From NCBI RefSeq assembly GCF_001403615.1, contig NZ_LN879452.1:124001-188000 (forward strand): a DNA stretch of 64,000 nt. The letters are read 5' to 3'. Of this stretch, positions 26,562 through 35,663 are shown piece by piece. Position 1 is the first letter of the stretch. Each line of letters opens with the position of its first letter. Position numbers and translations under genes: made by a program. Source of the stretch: Desnuesiella massiliensis (GTDB taxonomy: Bacteria > Bacillota > Clostridia > Clostridiales > Clostridiaceae). Under the pieces are notes generated by a model. It saw only the letters and a list, made by a program, of their open reading frames with translations, ran no database searches and was not told the origin of the DNA.

Positions 26562-26711
26562 TTGGATAAAGCTAAAGAACCAATTATAAAAGTTAAACCG
26601 CCAAAGCCACTCTGGGTGCGTGCTATTCTTGATAATGCTGATAACTTTGAAGAAGATTACAGACGTAGATTGCATAATCGCATTATGGATGTTGCTTTAA
26701 ATAAAAAATAA
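26562..26711 (+). CDS. Small hypothetical protein, 49 aa
   Basis: TTG 26562 lies four bases behind GGTGAT. It encodes MDKAKEPIIKVKPPKPLWVR, ILDNADNFEEDYRRRLHNRI and ends in DVALNKK. A longer reading from upstream ATG codons is possible but lacks an RBS. Composition (Pro/Lys then amphipathic Arg-rich helix) looks protein-like. Function unknown. Confidence 0.5.
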   Translation: MDKAKEPIIKVKPPKPLWVRAILDNADNFEEDYRRRLHNRIMDVALNKK

Positions 26712-27173
26712 GTTCAAATATCTAAAGTTTACCAGTTCGTTATATTTAATTTCTAGTTTTTCAAAACGACAGTAAATTTAAAGTTTATTGGCAAAAAGAT
26801 AAAGTAATTACAGAATGTATTTCCAATAAGTCATTTTAAAGTACTTAAATCCATTCTAAAAGATTAGGGAAATAATCAAAAATCATAAAATATAATAGAG
26901 TATAGGCGGAGAGGATTTTATGAGAAAATCCTCTTGATTCTTCTATATATAAAGAGAGATAAAAACTTTGCTTTATATATTGACTTTATAAGGCCTTAAA
27001 TCTTTACTTATATAAGTGTAAAGTTAGGCTTGTTAGGATATTTAAGGCTCTTATTTTGTGTTAGATGTCTTATACATATACTTATAAGAATTATTAATAA
27101 AAACGTCCACTTTATTCATTAAAGGAGGACATCTTTGACAAGCATTAAAAGCAAAACAAAATTATTGATATTT
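26712..27173. other. Intergenic stretch of 460 bp
   Basis: Holds a GAGGATTTT/AAAATCCTC hairpin near 26913-26935 and the reverse-strand terminator at 27105-27130; otherwise nothing I can support. Confidence 0.5.
27096..27130 (-). terminator. Terminator of the reverse-strand gene at 27174
   Basis: On the reverse strand GTCC-CTTTA pairs with TAAAG-GGAC (small internal mismatches) followed by GTTTTTATT. Confidence 0.6.
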
Positions 27174-28106
27174 TTAAGCTTTAGCTGGGGAATTAAAAGG
27201 TTCTTTCCAAGCTGTTTGTATCTTCTTCATCTTTTGAGCTGGAGCAAGTGCCATAAACTTTTCATATTCCTTGCTTTCTTTACTGCTAAAGTTTAGTGGT
27301 ATTGGAGTAAGTTGATTAAGCAAAAAGTTTATAGAGTTCCGTTTATCATTTTCGTTGTTATTAGAAAAATGCTCACGCATATTTTTAAGAGTGTCAATGA
27401 TATATTGGGTTTCAAAAATATGAATATAGATATAATCTTCTCCCTCATATAGAAGGGATTCAGTAATGCTATTACAAATAAATTCGCAGATTTCTTGTTC
27501 CTCTTTATTATCATATATATTATTACAATGGTACATTGCTTCATACATTTCCTTTTTTTGAGAGGAATAAGGATACCCCATTGTTATTCTACGATACATA
27601 AATTTATTTCTTGGAAGAGTTCGCTGCCCAAAAGTGACTCCATCTAAACGCTGTTTATAATATGTGTATATTTTATTCCAATGGTCAGACCTACTTGGAA
27701 TATTTTGACCTTGTTTTGATCCAGCAAGACCTTGAATTATAATATAACGATCATTAAGATATTTAATCAATGTTTCAAGTTGTTCAGCTATCTCATCCTT
27801 ATATTCCAATATATCTATTACAACATCAATCTCTGATGGTAATAAATATAGTGGTGATTGAGTATTGTTATGCCATCGACCCGCTCTATATTCAATTAAC
27901 ATATCTTCGCAAATATTATTTAAATGACTTGATATATCCATAACAAGCATATTGTTACAATTGGAAGAAGAGCTATATTCTTTAATTGCTTGTTTAATAA
28001 GTTTTATTTCATCTGGTGTTACATAAAATGTTTCCAGCTCTCTTTCTACAGCTCTAATAACGCGGCATATTAGCCTTGAGCCTGGTATTCCGCAAAAATC
28101 ACTCAT
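27174..28106 (-). CDS. Hypothetical protein, 310 aa
   Basis: ATG 28106 follows AGGAGG. Sequence is soluble, Tyr- and charged-rich, with no motif I recognise. Notable stretches: SRLICRVIRAVERELETFYV near the start, LLPSEIDVVIDILEYKDEIA in the middle, and a basic C-terminus (APAQKMKKIQTAWKEPF). Last of three co-oriented genes of unknown function (29438 to 27174), probably one transcription unit; gaps between them are about 65-85 bp. Confidence 0.7.
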   Translation of the reverse strand: MSDFCGIPGSRLICRVIRAVERELETFYVTPDEIKLIKQAIKEYSSSSNCNNMLVMDISSHLNNICEDMLIEYRAGRWHNNTQSPLYLLPSEIDVVIDILEYKDEIAEQLETLIKYLNDRYIIIQGLAGSKQGQNIPSRSDHWNKIYTYYKQRLDGVTFGQRTLPRNKFMYRRITMGYPYSSQKKEMYEAMYHCNNIYDNKEEQEICEFICNSITESLLYEGEDYIYIHIFETQYIIDTLKNMREHFSNNNENDKRNSINFLLNQLTPIPLNFSSKESKEYEKFMALAPAQKMKKIQTAWKEPFNSPAKA

Positions 28107-28172
28107 TTAATATTCCTCCTGTTTGTTAAATATCCTTAATAAAAGCTGAAGTTAAAAAGTATTGCTTAAGAA

Positions 28173-28610
28173 TTATATAGCTATTATTTTTATTAATGTC
28201 AAGTTAATTTGATTTTCAATATTACTGTAGTATTCATATTCATATCTTGATACATAGCCGCTATTTATCATATTTTGTATGAATTCTTCGTCTGAATAAT
28301 CATTAATCACAGAAACAAGAGATTTTCCGCTCCCTCTTTCAATTAATACAATGATTGACCCTTCTTTTTCTCGGAATGTTACATCCTCATTATTATATTT
28401 TTTGATACCAGCCCACATTTCTTTTGAAATCGAAAGAATTATTATCTCTTCATCCTGCTTGATAAATTTTTGTGGGGTTCTATAGTGACAAACATTCAAA
28501 TTATTATTTTTTGCGTAGTTTTTCATAACATCGGAAGCATCATTTAGAAGCCAGCAGCCACCTTTTTTCATCTGTTCTTGAATCTTCTGAATAGTGATTA
28601 TTTTACTCAT
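28173..28610 (-). CDS. Hypothetical protein, 145 aa
   Basis: Start ATG 28610, placed well behind GAGGTGGT; the GTG further out overlaps that RBS. MSKIITIQKIQEQMKKGGCW, then alternating hydrophobic strands (EEIIILSISKEMWAGI, GSIIVLIERGSGKSLVSVIN). Could be a small alpha/beta domain; no family recognised. Middle gene of the unknown trio. Confidence 0.65.
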   Translation of the reverse strand: MSKIITIQKIQEQMKKGGCWLLNDASDVMKNYAKNNNLNVCHYRTPQKFIKQDEEIIILSISKEMWAGIKKYNNEDVTFREKEGSIIVLIERGSGKSLVSVINDYSDEEFIQNMINSGYVSRYEYEYYSNIENQINLTLIKIIAI

Positions 28611-28694
28611 TATTAAGACCACCTCGATTTTAGATTATGTAATAAGGACTCGGCCCATTAGCTGAATCCTTATTTTAACGGGGATTTAACCAAT

Positions 28695-29438
28695 TTATTG
28701 ATTTTCTCTTTCCATACGTCTATCATCTTCATAAATATATATTTGGTCATCTACATATTCTTCAGGTGTCAAACTCTTTTCATCATCAGATTCTGGAAGA
28801 TCTGACATTACAACTTCTATATAATCGGTTAGAAAATAGTCAATCCATTCACCATCGTCATAACCATTATACTCATAGATTTCTTTCAATTTTTCTATTC
28901 TATCCTCGGTTATTCCTTTGGTTAGATATTCGGTAGCCTCATTGCGAAAATGGGTAGAAATAATTTCTTCTTCCGGAAGTAAAGTCACAGCATATTTTTC
29001 CCACTCTTTTCCTTTTACTTTAAATTCTTTTTCTGCATCTTTGAGGTTTACCTCATTGCAAAGCACTGTAACAATGGCATCGCATAACTGATCAAGAAGA
29101 CCGGTAATCATACTTTCTTTATCAAGGTATTTGGAATTTTCATCAATATACAACATGGTTAGTTTAGCGGAACCTGTTAATTTGTTATATACATAATTTA
29201 GGCTACATAATGAACCAAGATCATCAACTAATTCAATATTACAGTCCTGTAATTGATTTTCTACTTTTTCCTTTTCGGATAGAGTTAATAAACCTTTATT
29301 GTAAAGATAATCTATTCCTTTAGAGAGAATTCCTAATGTTGTTTCTCTATCATATAATGGCTCTCCTTTTTCAGTGGTGTTTAAAGTAATTTCTCCGAAT
29401 TTTTCATGGTTAAATTTAATTGTTTTTTTAGTTGGCAT
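28695..29438 (-). CDS. Hypothetical acidic protein, 247 aa
   Basis: ATG 29438. Strongly acidic, especially the C-terminus (SDLPESDDEKSLTPEEYVDD). The start (KKTIKFNHEKFGEITLNTT) looks like a beta-hairpin, followed by a helical body. No signal peptide or membrane segment. Probably the first gene of the trio. Acidity and size are compatible with an inhibitor or immunity role, but that is speculation. Confidence 0.65.
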   Translation of the reverse strand: MPTKKTIKFNHEKFGEITLNTTEKGEPLYDRETTLGILSKGIDYLYNKGLLTLSEKEKVENQLQDCNIELVDDLGSLCSLNYVYNKLTGSAKLTMLYIDENSKYLDKESMITGLLDQLCDAIVTVLCNEVNLKDAEKEFKVKGKEWEKYAVTLLPEEEIISTHFRNEATEYLTKGITEDRIEKLKEIYEYNGYDDGEWIDYFLTDYIEVVMSDLPESDDEKSLTPEEYVDDQIYIYEDDRRMERENQ

Positions 29439-29740
29439 AATAAAAACCCCTTCCTCATCTTGAAATATTATCCTATTCGTATAAAATTATAATATTTTAT
29501 TTTTATAAAATTCAAGTAGTTTGTTGTTTTGTATATTGGCCTTATAATGAATTGGCTTTCTGATTGTGGAAGTGTAAAATTAGACTTTTAAAAAGAGAAT
29601 TGATACTACATAAATGAGATAAGATAGTTGAAAATGATATGAAACAAGGACTATGCTATAAAAACAGTTACTAAACTCTCCTGATATTTAAGTAATATAC
29701 ATAAGGCTAAAACAGCCTAGGAAAAAGGAGAGTGATGTAT

Positions 29741-30028
29741 ATGATGAAAATAAATACTGAAAATATACAAAAAGAAATTGAGTTTTTACAGAAAATGCTA
29801 TCCCAATATAGAGTAATGGATAAGAACGCAAGAGAGAATTTAGAAAGACTAGGATATGAATTATTTTGGTCAAAATCAGAAGGTATAATAAATTGTAAGA
29901 TTGGTAGCAAGGAAATAAAGATATTAAAACAAATGAAGTCCTTTGGTATTAGAAAATTCCTTGCAGTTGGAATATGCAGGACAAGTAATTATCTTTATAG
30001 ATGTTATGCAAAAGAAATCGTTGATTAA
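29741..30028 (+). CDS. Hypothetical protein, 95 aa
   Basis: AAGGAG at 29725-29730, start taken at ATG 29741 (29735 and 29744 also possible). Coiled-coil-prone N-terminus (INTENIQKEIEFLQKMLSQY) followed by a basic domain (GSKEIKILKQMKSFGIRKFL). No family recognised. Confidence 0.55.
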   Translation: MMKINTENIQKEIEFLQKMLSQYRVMDKNARENLERLGYELFWSKSEGIINCKIGSKEIKILKQMKSFGIRKFLAVGICRTSNYLYRCYAKEIVD

Positions 30029-30225
30029 TATACTATTGCCGGTCTTTACTAAATATAAACAGAATTGAGCCAAGATTCTTGATGTAATGCAGCATAATTA
30101 TAACCCCAGCAAAACGGCTGGGAGTTACATATGTAGTGATATGATTAGGATATTCAATCAGTCTGAAATTAAAGCAATGCTTTAATATAATCTAAATAGA
30201 AAGCCTAACATTTTTTATCTATTTG

Positions 30226-30573
30226 TCAAGTTTTGTGTTTCATCAATTTGAATAGACTATCAAGATGATCTAGCATCAGCTTTTGATCATTAATGCTTAA
30301 TGTTGAAAGTTTGTTAATCAAAAGTGAAAGAGTAGTATTATCAGTATCCACAGTAGATGGTTGTATATACTTAAACAAATCTTCTAAAGTAATTCCCAGA
30401 GCGTTGGTTATCTTTTCTATGCTACTTAATGATGGATTTTTCTCTCCTCTTTCCAGCTTGCCAATATGTGAAGGGCTAACACCTGCTCTATATGCTAATT
30501 CTTCCTGACTTAATCCCTGATCAGCTCTTAAATTTCTTATTCTATTTCCAACAATTTTTGCAATATCACTCAT
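30226..30573 (-). CDS. XRE/Cro-CI family HTH regulator
   Basis: 115 aa, ATG behind GGGGTGAT. HTH at residues ~8-65: IRNLRADQGLSQEELAYRAG, then VSPSHIGKLERGEKNPSLSS, typical for SinR-like proteins; short helical C-terminal part (LLINKLSTLSINDQKLMLDH) probably for dimerisation. Second repressor of the element, divergent from the riboswitch-controlled operon. Confidence 0.92.
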   Translation of the reverse strand: MSDIAKIVGNRIRNLRADQGLSQEELAYRAGVSPSHIGKLERGEKNPSLSSIEKITNALGITLEDLFKYIQPSTVDTDNTTLSLLINKLSTLSINDQKLMLDHLDSLFKLMKHKT

Positions 30574-30759
30574 TTTATCACCCCATTAATAGGTAACTTA
30601 TCTTTTAAGAATAAAACCATCAAGAATTTTTGGGGTAGATTTATAATATATATGCACTAGAGAAGTTGACACAATAGTAAAAATTTTTTATACTTGTAAA
30701 TATATACAGAATTGATACTCTTAAAAAAAGTACTAATTTAACGGAGTTGAATAATTTAT

Positions 30760-30855
30760 GATATTGATAAGGGCAAACTTATCGAAAGGTAAGGACGCAA
30801 AGCTACGAGTCTAAAGTGTATAAACGCCATGACGGTCGGGTTGCCATATTTCAAG
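30760..30855 (+). ncRNA. c-di-GMP-I (GEMM) riboswitch
   Basis: The conserved core is clear: GGGCAAACTTATCGAAAGG, then TAAGGACGCAAAGCTACGAG, TCTAAAG, and the closing GGTCGGGTTGCC. This is the GGGCAAAC...GACGCAAAGC...GGGTTGCC pattern of the class I c-di-GMP aptamer, including the GAAA tetraloop and its receptor side. It precedes the secreted-protein gene at 31060 by about 200 bp, with an intrinsic terminator at 30863, so the likely mode is transcription control. Confidence 0.88.
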
Positions 30856-30862
30856 CTTATAA

Positions 30863-30892
30863 GACCGTGGCACTCGTTGCTGCGGTTTTAAT
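30863..30892 (+). terminator. Expression-platform terminator of the c-di-GMP riboswitch
   Basis: ACCGTGGCA pairs with TTGCTGCGGT-type arm (nine pairs, two G-U) followed by TTTTAAT, immediately after the aptamer. Confidence 0.65.
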
Positions 30893-31059
30893 ATGTAAAA
30901 ATGTAGATGGGGTGAGGACATTGTTATATGAAAAGAAAACTTATAGGTAAATTAAGTGAAATACGGAGTGTACCAGGTTAATTCGAAGTTCTTTTACTTG
31001 CTTATGAAAATGATAAGAAAGTATTCTTTGAAAAATATTTATAATAAAATGGAGGTTTT

Positions 31060-31866
31060 ATGATGCTAAAAAAAGTTTCAACAATTTTTATAACACTAAT
31101 TTCATTATTAATCGTTTTTTCTGTAACTTGTTATGCTGATGAGCTAAATAAACCAGTAGAAATTCAATTTGGAGGAGATAATCCATATTTTGAATTCAGT
31201 ATGGATAAGGCCGATAGTAATGGTATTAATAATAAAGATTTATATAAAGGAAGTAATGATGATACGATTTTTATTCAAGGAAATGTCAATAGAATTATTT
31301 CGGCTATATATAATCAGGACAACAAAGAATACATCAATATAGTCAAAAGCGTGCCGAATGGGCAACAATTTATTGATTTTTGCAAAACTCACTTTCCAGA
31401 TGTGGCTGAAAGTATGGATGACATACAAGCACAGGATATTTTTATGGAGTCTTCGTCTACATATAATCCCAAGGTTGGAGGCATATTTGTAGCTAATTTA
31501 CTATTTGCTGAAAATGGTAAGTATGATTATGAAGCGAATCCGGCATCATTTATATTTAAGAAATTACCGAATGAAAAGTATAAATTGTCAGAAATCCAAT
31601 TTAAAAAAATGGAAGCAAATGAGGTATATAAACAAGTATCGGCGAAAGTAAGTGCACCAAGCGATACTCCAAAGACAGAAAGCAGCATTGCTGCAAATAG
31701 TGAGAATATACAAGCCTCCTCAAAAGGCATTGGAGACCAAACAAAAAATCAATCTGCAAAAGGGAATAGTGGAAAATCTGTTATTATAATTATAATTGCT
31801 GTATTAACTGGAGTAATAGTTTTCCTAGGAATAAGGAAGGTTAAATATAATAATAAACCTATGTAA
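31060..31866 (+). CDS. Secreted, membrane-anchored hypothetical protein under c-di-GMP control
   Basis: 268 aa. N-terminal signal peptide (KKVSTIFITLISLLIVFSVT, cleavage near YADE), an extracellular domain ~30-215 with no recognised fold, a Ser/Thr/Lys-rich linker, and a C-terminal membrane helix (SVIIIIIAVLTGVIVFLGI) followed by basic residues. So it is exposed outside and tethered. The riboswitch upstream puts it under c-di-GMP, as for many clostridial surface and adhesion genes. GGAGG precedes the ATG pair at 31060/31063. The Sel1 protein follows about 95 bp later and may share the transcript. Confidence 0.75.
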   Translation: MMLKKVSTIFITLISLLIVFSVTCYADELNKPVEIQFGGDNPYFEFSMDKADSNGINNKDLYKGSNDDTIFIQGNVNRIISAIYNQDNKEYINIVKSVPNGQQFIDFCKTHFPDVAESMDDIQAQDIFMESSSTYNPKVGGIFVANLLFAENGKYDYEANPASFIFKKLPNEKYKLSEIQFKKMEANEVYKQVSAKVSAPSDTPKTESSIAANSENIQASSKGIGDQTKNQSAKGNSGKSVIIIIIAVLTGVIVFLGIRKVKYNNKPM

Positions 31867-31959
31867 TAAACATTCTGAAGAATACTAGGGTTATAAAGGA
31901 ATATTTGTGATAAGATTTAAAAATAATTCAATGTGATTATAGAAGTTTTGGAGGTCATT

Positions 31960-33732
31960 ATGAAAGATAATATAAATAGTGAAGAAAAAGAAATTTTGCA
32001 AACTGAAAATACACCAGTTTTAAAAAGTCATAAAACAAAAAAAGTAAGCAAAGTAGCATTTCTTTCGCTTATAGGCATTTTACTTTTATCCATGTTTTTT
32101 TTGTTTCTTAACGGTACTGTGCATACTTTCTTTGCTGATGTGAATTATAAAGGACATAATTTTCAAAAGGCAGCAGAATTATATCAAAAAGCAGCTAATT
32201 TCGGGAATAATAAAGCACAGACGAAATTAGGAATCATGTATGAAAATGGATTGGGAGTTAAGATAGATCTAAACAAAGCAATAGAATTATATACAAAAGC
32301 ATCAGAAAATGGTAATGCAGAAGCACAGAATAATTTAGGGGATTTTTATGACGGATATGACGGATTTTCAGTGGATTATAAAAAGGCATATGAACTTTAC
32401 TCAAAATCTGCAGAAAAAGGTTATCCAAAAGGTATTATGAACTTGGGATGGATGTATTTGAAGGGCTTCGGGGTAGGGGTTGATTATAAACAAGCCAAGG
32501 GGCTATTTGAACAGGCTGGAGAGAAAAATGAGCCTAAAGCCTATGAATATCTTGGTGAAATGTTTTTAAATGGATATGGAGTACCCATTGACTTTGACAA
32601 ATATAAAGAGTATTGTGCAAAAGCAATTGATATATATGAAACTAATGCCAAGAAGGGTGATATATTTGCAATTATCAGTCTGGGTGACATTTATTACAAT
32701 GGTAAGGGAATTGATGTTAATAATAAAAAAGCAATGGAATATTATCAAAAGGCAGCAGATTTGGGGAGTGCATATGGATATAATATGATAGGAAGTATGT
32801 ATGGTGATGGAAGAGGAGTAGATATAAACCATGAGAAAGCTATTGAATACTATAAAAGAGCTGTAGAGTTCGGGTATAATACAGCGCAAAATAATTTAGG
32901 GGTCGCATATTTTAAAGGAACTGGTGTGGATAAGGATATACAAAAATCTATTGAATATCTTAATAAAGCAGCTGATAATAATCATGTAATGGCTTGGGAA
33001 AATCTCCTTTATATTTATAAAAATGATAACAGTAAAGGGAAAAGTGATGACAAATTAAAAGAGTACTATGAAAAGATACTTAATTATTATTTAAACAGAG
33101 CAGAACAAGGTGATGGCGATAAGTTTTATAATGTTGCAGATATTTATAAAAATGGTGCGGCAATAATAAAAGATGAAGTAAAAGCAAAAGAATACTATAA
33201 AAAGTATTTTGATTACTGCGTAGCATTGGTGGATAAGGGAAATATTGAGGCCCAAAATAAAATGGGTGCTATTTATGATAATGGTTTAGGAGTAGAAGAA
33301 AGTGATTCAAAAGCATTAGAATTGTATACAAAAGCTGCAAACAACGGTTACAGAGTATCACAAAACAATTTGGGGTATTTTTACCTAAATGGTATTGCTG
33401 TTAAGCAAGATTATAAAGAAGCCTTTAATTGGTTTTCTAAATCAGCGGAACAAGGATATACGAATGCAGAAAATATGGTAGGGGTTTTATTGTATAATGG
33501 AAAAGTAGTACAACAGAATTTCACAAAGGCAATAGAATGGCTTAATAAAGCAGCAGAGAAAGGACATAGTAACGCATTGAGTAATATGGGTGTAGCATAT
33601 TACCATGGTAATGGCGTTGATGTAAATTATAAAATAGCTGCAGAATATTTTAAAAAAGCTATTAGAGCTGATAATAGTAATGAAACAGCGACACAGATGC
33701 TTGATAAAATGAAAAGCGAAGGGAAAATATAA
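31960..33732 (+). CDS. Sel1-repeat protein with N-terminal membrane anchor
   Basis: 590 aa from ATG 31960 (GGAGG seven bases upstream). Cytosolic ~30 residues, one membrane helix (VAFLSLIGILLLSMFFLFLN), then about a dozen Sel1/TPR-like repeats of ~36 residues (A..LY.KAA..GN..AQ..LG.MY..G.GV..D..KA pattern) to the end. These solenoids bind partner proteins; here they would lie outside the cell. It follows the secreted protein and probably belongs to the same c-di-GMP-controlled unit. Confidence 0.88.
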   Translation: MKDNINSEEKEILQTENTPVLKSHKTKKVSKVAFLSLIGILLLSMFFLFLNGTVHTFFADVNYKGHNFQKAAELYQKAANFGNNKAQTKLGIMYENGLGVKIDLNKAIELYTKASENGNAEAQNNLGDFYDGYDGFSVDYKKAYELYSKSAEKGYPKGIMNLGWMYLKGFGVGVDYKQAKGLFEQAGEKNEPKAYEYLGEMFLNGYGVPIDFDKYKEYCAKAIDIYETNAKKGDIFAIISLGDIYYNGKGIDVNNKKAMEYYQKAADLGSAYGYNMIGSMYGDGRGVDINHEKAIEYYKRAVEFGYNTAQNNLGVAYFKGTGVDKDIQKSIEYLNKAADNNHVMAWENLLYIYKNDNSKGKSDDKLKEYYEKILNYYLNRAEQGDGDKFYNVADIYKNGAAIIKDEVKAKEYYKKYFDYCVALVDKGNIEAQNKMGAIYDNGLGVEESDSKALELYTKAANNGYRVSQNNLGYFYLNGIAVKQDYKEAFNWFSKSAEQGYTNAENMVGVLLYNGKVVQQNFTKAIEWLNKAAEKGHSNALSNMGVAYYHGNGVDVNYKIAAEYFKKAIRADNSNETATQMLDKMKSEGKI

Positions 33733-33769
33733 CTGGTAATATAGAGTTATAAAGGTTGAGATAATACTT

Positions 33770-33898
33770 TTGAAAATAGAATCCAATGTAGTAAAAAAGA
33801 AAACTTGGAAGCAAGTGATTGAGGAAACTTCAGGTAGAGATGAGGAATATATTAAAGCAAAAGTTATAAAGATGGAATTGGAGAAAGACTCATTATAA
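33770..33898 (+). CDS. Small hypothetical protein, 42 aa
   Basis: TTG 33770, seven bases behind GGTTGAG. Encodes LKIESNVVKKKTWKQVIEET, then SGRDEEYIKAKVIKMELEKD and SL. Short, charged, with helix-forming ends. No known function; call rests on RBS and composition only. Confidence 0.4.
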   Translation: MKIESNVVKKKTWKQVIEETSGRDEEYIKAKVIKMELEKDSL

Positions 33899-34072
33899 AA
33901 TGAGATATTAACAGCTTCGATGTTTAAAATTGAACAACAATCGATGTTTGACCTCATTAAATAAACTTTTATTACTATCCGCACTACAAAAAATATTAGT
34001 TGATGATAGAAAAAAGAAAGCAAATGGAGACATACATATAAAAGTTCTAGTTAATCTGGAACTTTTTTTATT

Positions 34073-34088
34073 GTCAACGTAATGTTGA
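34073..34088 (+). repeat. Dispersed palindromic motif, copy 3
   Basis: GTCAACGTAATGTTGA, a palindrome TCAAC-N5-GTTGA. See copies at 22543 and 25252. Confidence 0.5.
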
Positions 34089-34352
34089 TTTTTACAAAAA
34101 GTTAAAACTAAACAGCTCGAAAAACTGCATCAATTACTTGTACGTATAAACTAAAAATAACTAGCTTTAGAAGATAAGAACGGAGGTGATTACATGACAA
34201 AAGCATAAAGCAATGGTATCCAGAAGGTAATAGGTGTAATTTACCAGATATTATTATATAAATCTACAATTACTCTAAAAATAATGTCTTTAACTTTTTT
34301 AAAAAGTCAGGATATGATAAAATTTTATTTATAGATACCATGAAAAACCAAT

Positions 34353-34889
34353 GGGGATGTAGAATTTTATAAGCTCTATCTTTATCTTACTTACTTAATA
34401 CGCAAACTGCCAAGGGGAAAGGTTCCAACTGTTAATTTAACTGATTAGGTGGCTCTTGAATATTATTCTAATAAGAAAACCTTTGAAGGAAATTTATCAT
34501 TAAAGATTGCTGATGAGATTGTTCCGCTAACCCCTACCCAATTTGCAGGAAGAGGAGAAAAGGAGCGACATATAGAAACATTATCTACGATTATAGAGAA
34601 AATCAACAAACGTTTCGGGACAGAATTTACACCAACAGATCAGCTTTCAGTGGAACAGATTAAGGAAGACTTTGTTATGGATGAAGATATGATAAATAAG
34701 GCAAAGACTAATTCCATGGAAGATTTTCGTTATGCTTTTGAAAAGGCATTTATGGGGAAGGTTGTAGAGCATATGGGTCAGAATCAAAAGTTTTTTATAA
34801 AAATCCTTGATGACTCACAGTTTGCTAATGCACTAATGGAACTAATGCTTTCAGAAGTATACGAAAAGCTTAAGAATACAGCGATTTAG
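34353..34889 (+). pseudogene. Type I restriction HsdR remnant (C-terminal end)
   Basis: Reading from about 34353 gives YKLYLYLTYLIRKLPRGKVP, an in-frame TAG at 34446, then VALEYYSNKKTFEGNLSL and, to 34889, LSVEQIKEDFVMDEDMINKA and FRYAFEKAFMGKVVEHM. This is the C-terminal helical region of type I restriction subunit R. The helicase and nuclease parts, and HsdM and HsdS, are absent. The part after 34449 is an open ORF of 146 codons, but it is a fragment. Upstream (34200-34350) carries further decayed sequence I cannot assign. Confidence 0.75.
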
Positions 34890-34914
34890 AATATAAAAGA
34901 TCGGAGGATAGTAG

Positions 34915-35544
34915 ATGGAAGACAAGATTATGGAGAACAAAGTAAAGCGATTTAAGTTTCTAAAACTTCTATATGAGGTTACAGGCGGAAATCAGAGTTG
35001 TTTTGTAAATATGTGGGAAGTGGGACAGGAGCTTGGATATGATAGAAAGGATATTGATTTAATTTGCCAGTATCTTAAAGGAGAAGGGTTAATTGAATAT
35101 AAAACATTAGGTGGTGGAATAAGTATTACTCATTGGGGAGTAATGCAAATAGAAGAAGCAGTAAGCGAGCCAGAGAAAAAGACACAGTATTTTCCGTCTG
35201 TTGTTAATATTATAAATGTAGAACAGATGAATAATTCACAAATCCAGCAAGGAAATGACCGTAGTGGTCAAACTTTTAACCAAAATAGCAGTATGGATTT
35301 TAAGGGACTGGAGCTATTTTTAGAGCAGATGAAAAAAGATATTGAAAAACTGAATCTACCAGAATATAGTTACAAAGAGGCAATGGCAGAAATAAATACA
35401 GTAGTTTCACAGGTTTCATCACCAAAGCCAAAAAATACTATTATTCAAGAATGCTTAAAAACATTAAGAATTATTCTTGAGGGAGCAGCTGGGAGCATAA
35501 TTGCAACGGGGTTATTGAATCAACTGGATAAATTCATTAAATAG
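34915..35544 (+). CDS. Hypothetical protein with N-terminal winged helix
   Basis: 209 aa, GGAGG before ATG 34915. Residues ~10-75 look like a winged-helix domain (FLKLLYEVTGGNQSCFVNMW, LICQYLKGEGLIEYKTLGGG, ITHWGVMQIEEA). A polar linker with NNSQIQQG, a helical stretch, and a C-terminal hydrophobic helix (IILEGAAGSIIATGLLNQL) follow. The combination of winged helix, Asn/Gln-rich 'NNSQIQQG' linker and a hydrophobic C-terminal helix recurs in uncharacterised proteins of defence islands; I cannot name a family. Confidence 0.65.
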   Translation: MEDKIMENKVKRFKFLKLLYEVTGGNQSCFVNMWEVGQELGYDRKDIDLICQYLKGEGLIEYKTLGGGISITHWGVMQIEEAVSEPEKKTQYFPSVVNIINVEQMNNSQIQQGNDRSGQTFNQNSSMDFKGLELFLEQMKKDIEKLNLPEYSYKEAMAEINTVVSQVSSPKPKNTIIQECLKTLRIILEGAAGSIIATGLLNQLDKFIK

Positions 35545-35663
35545 AATCAAAGGGAAAATTATAATAATAGTAAATCCATAATGGGTAATATGAAAATAGT
35601 TTGACAAACAATTGTCAGAGAATAAGTTTTTAGATCATTTTGATTTAGGTGGGAGAGTTTATA

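Noticed and set aside
34449..34889. Independent 146-aa gene
   Set aside because: Homologous reading continues upstream through an in-frame stop, so it is the tail of a broken hsdR.
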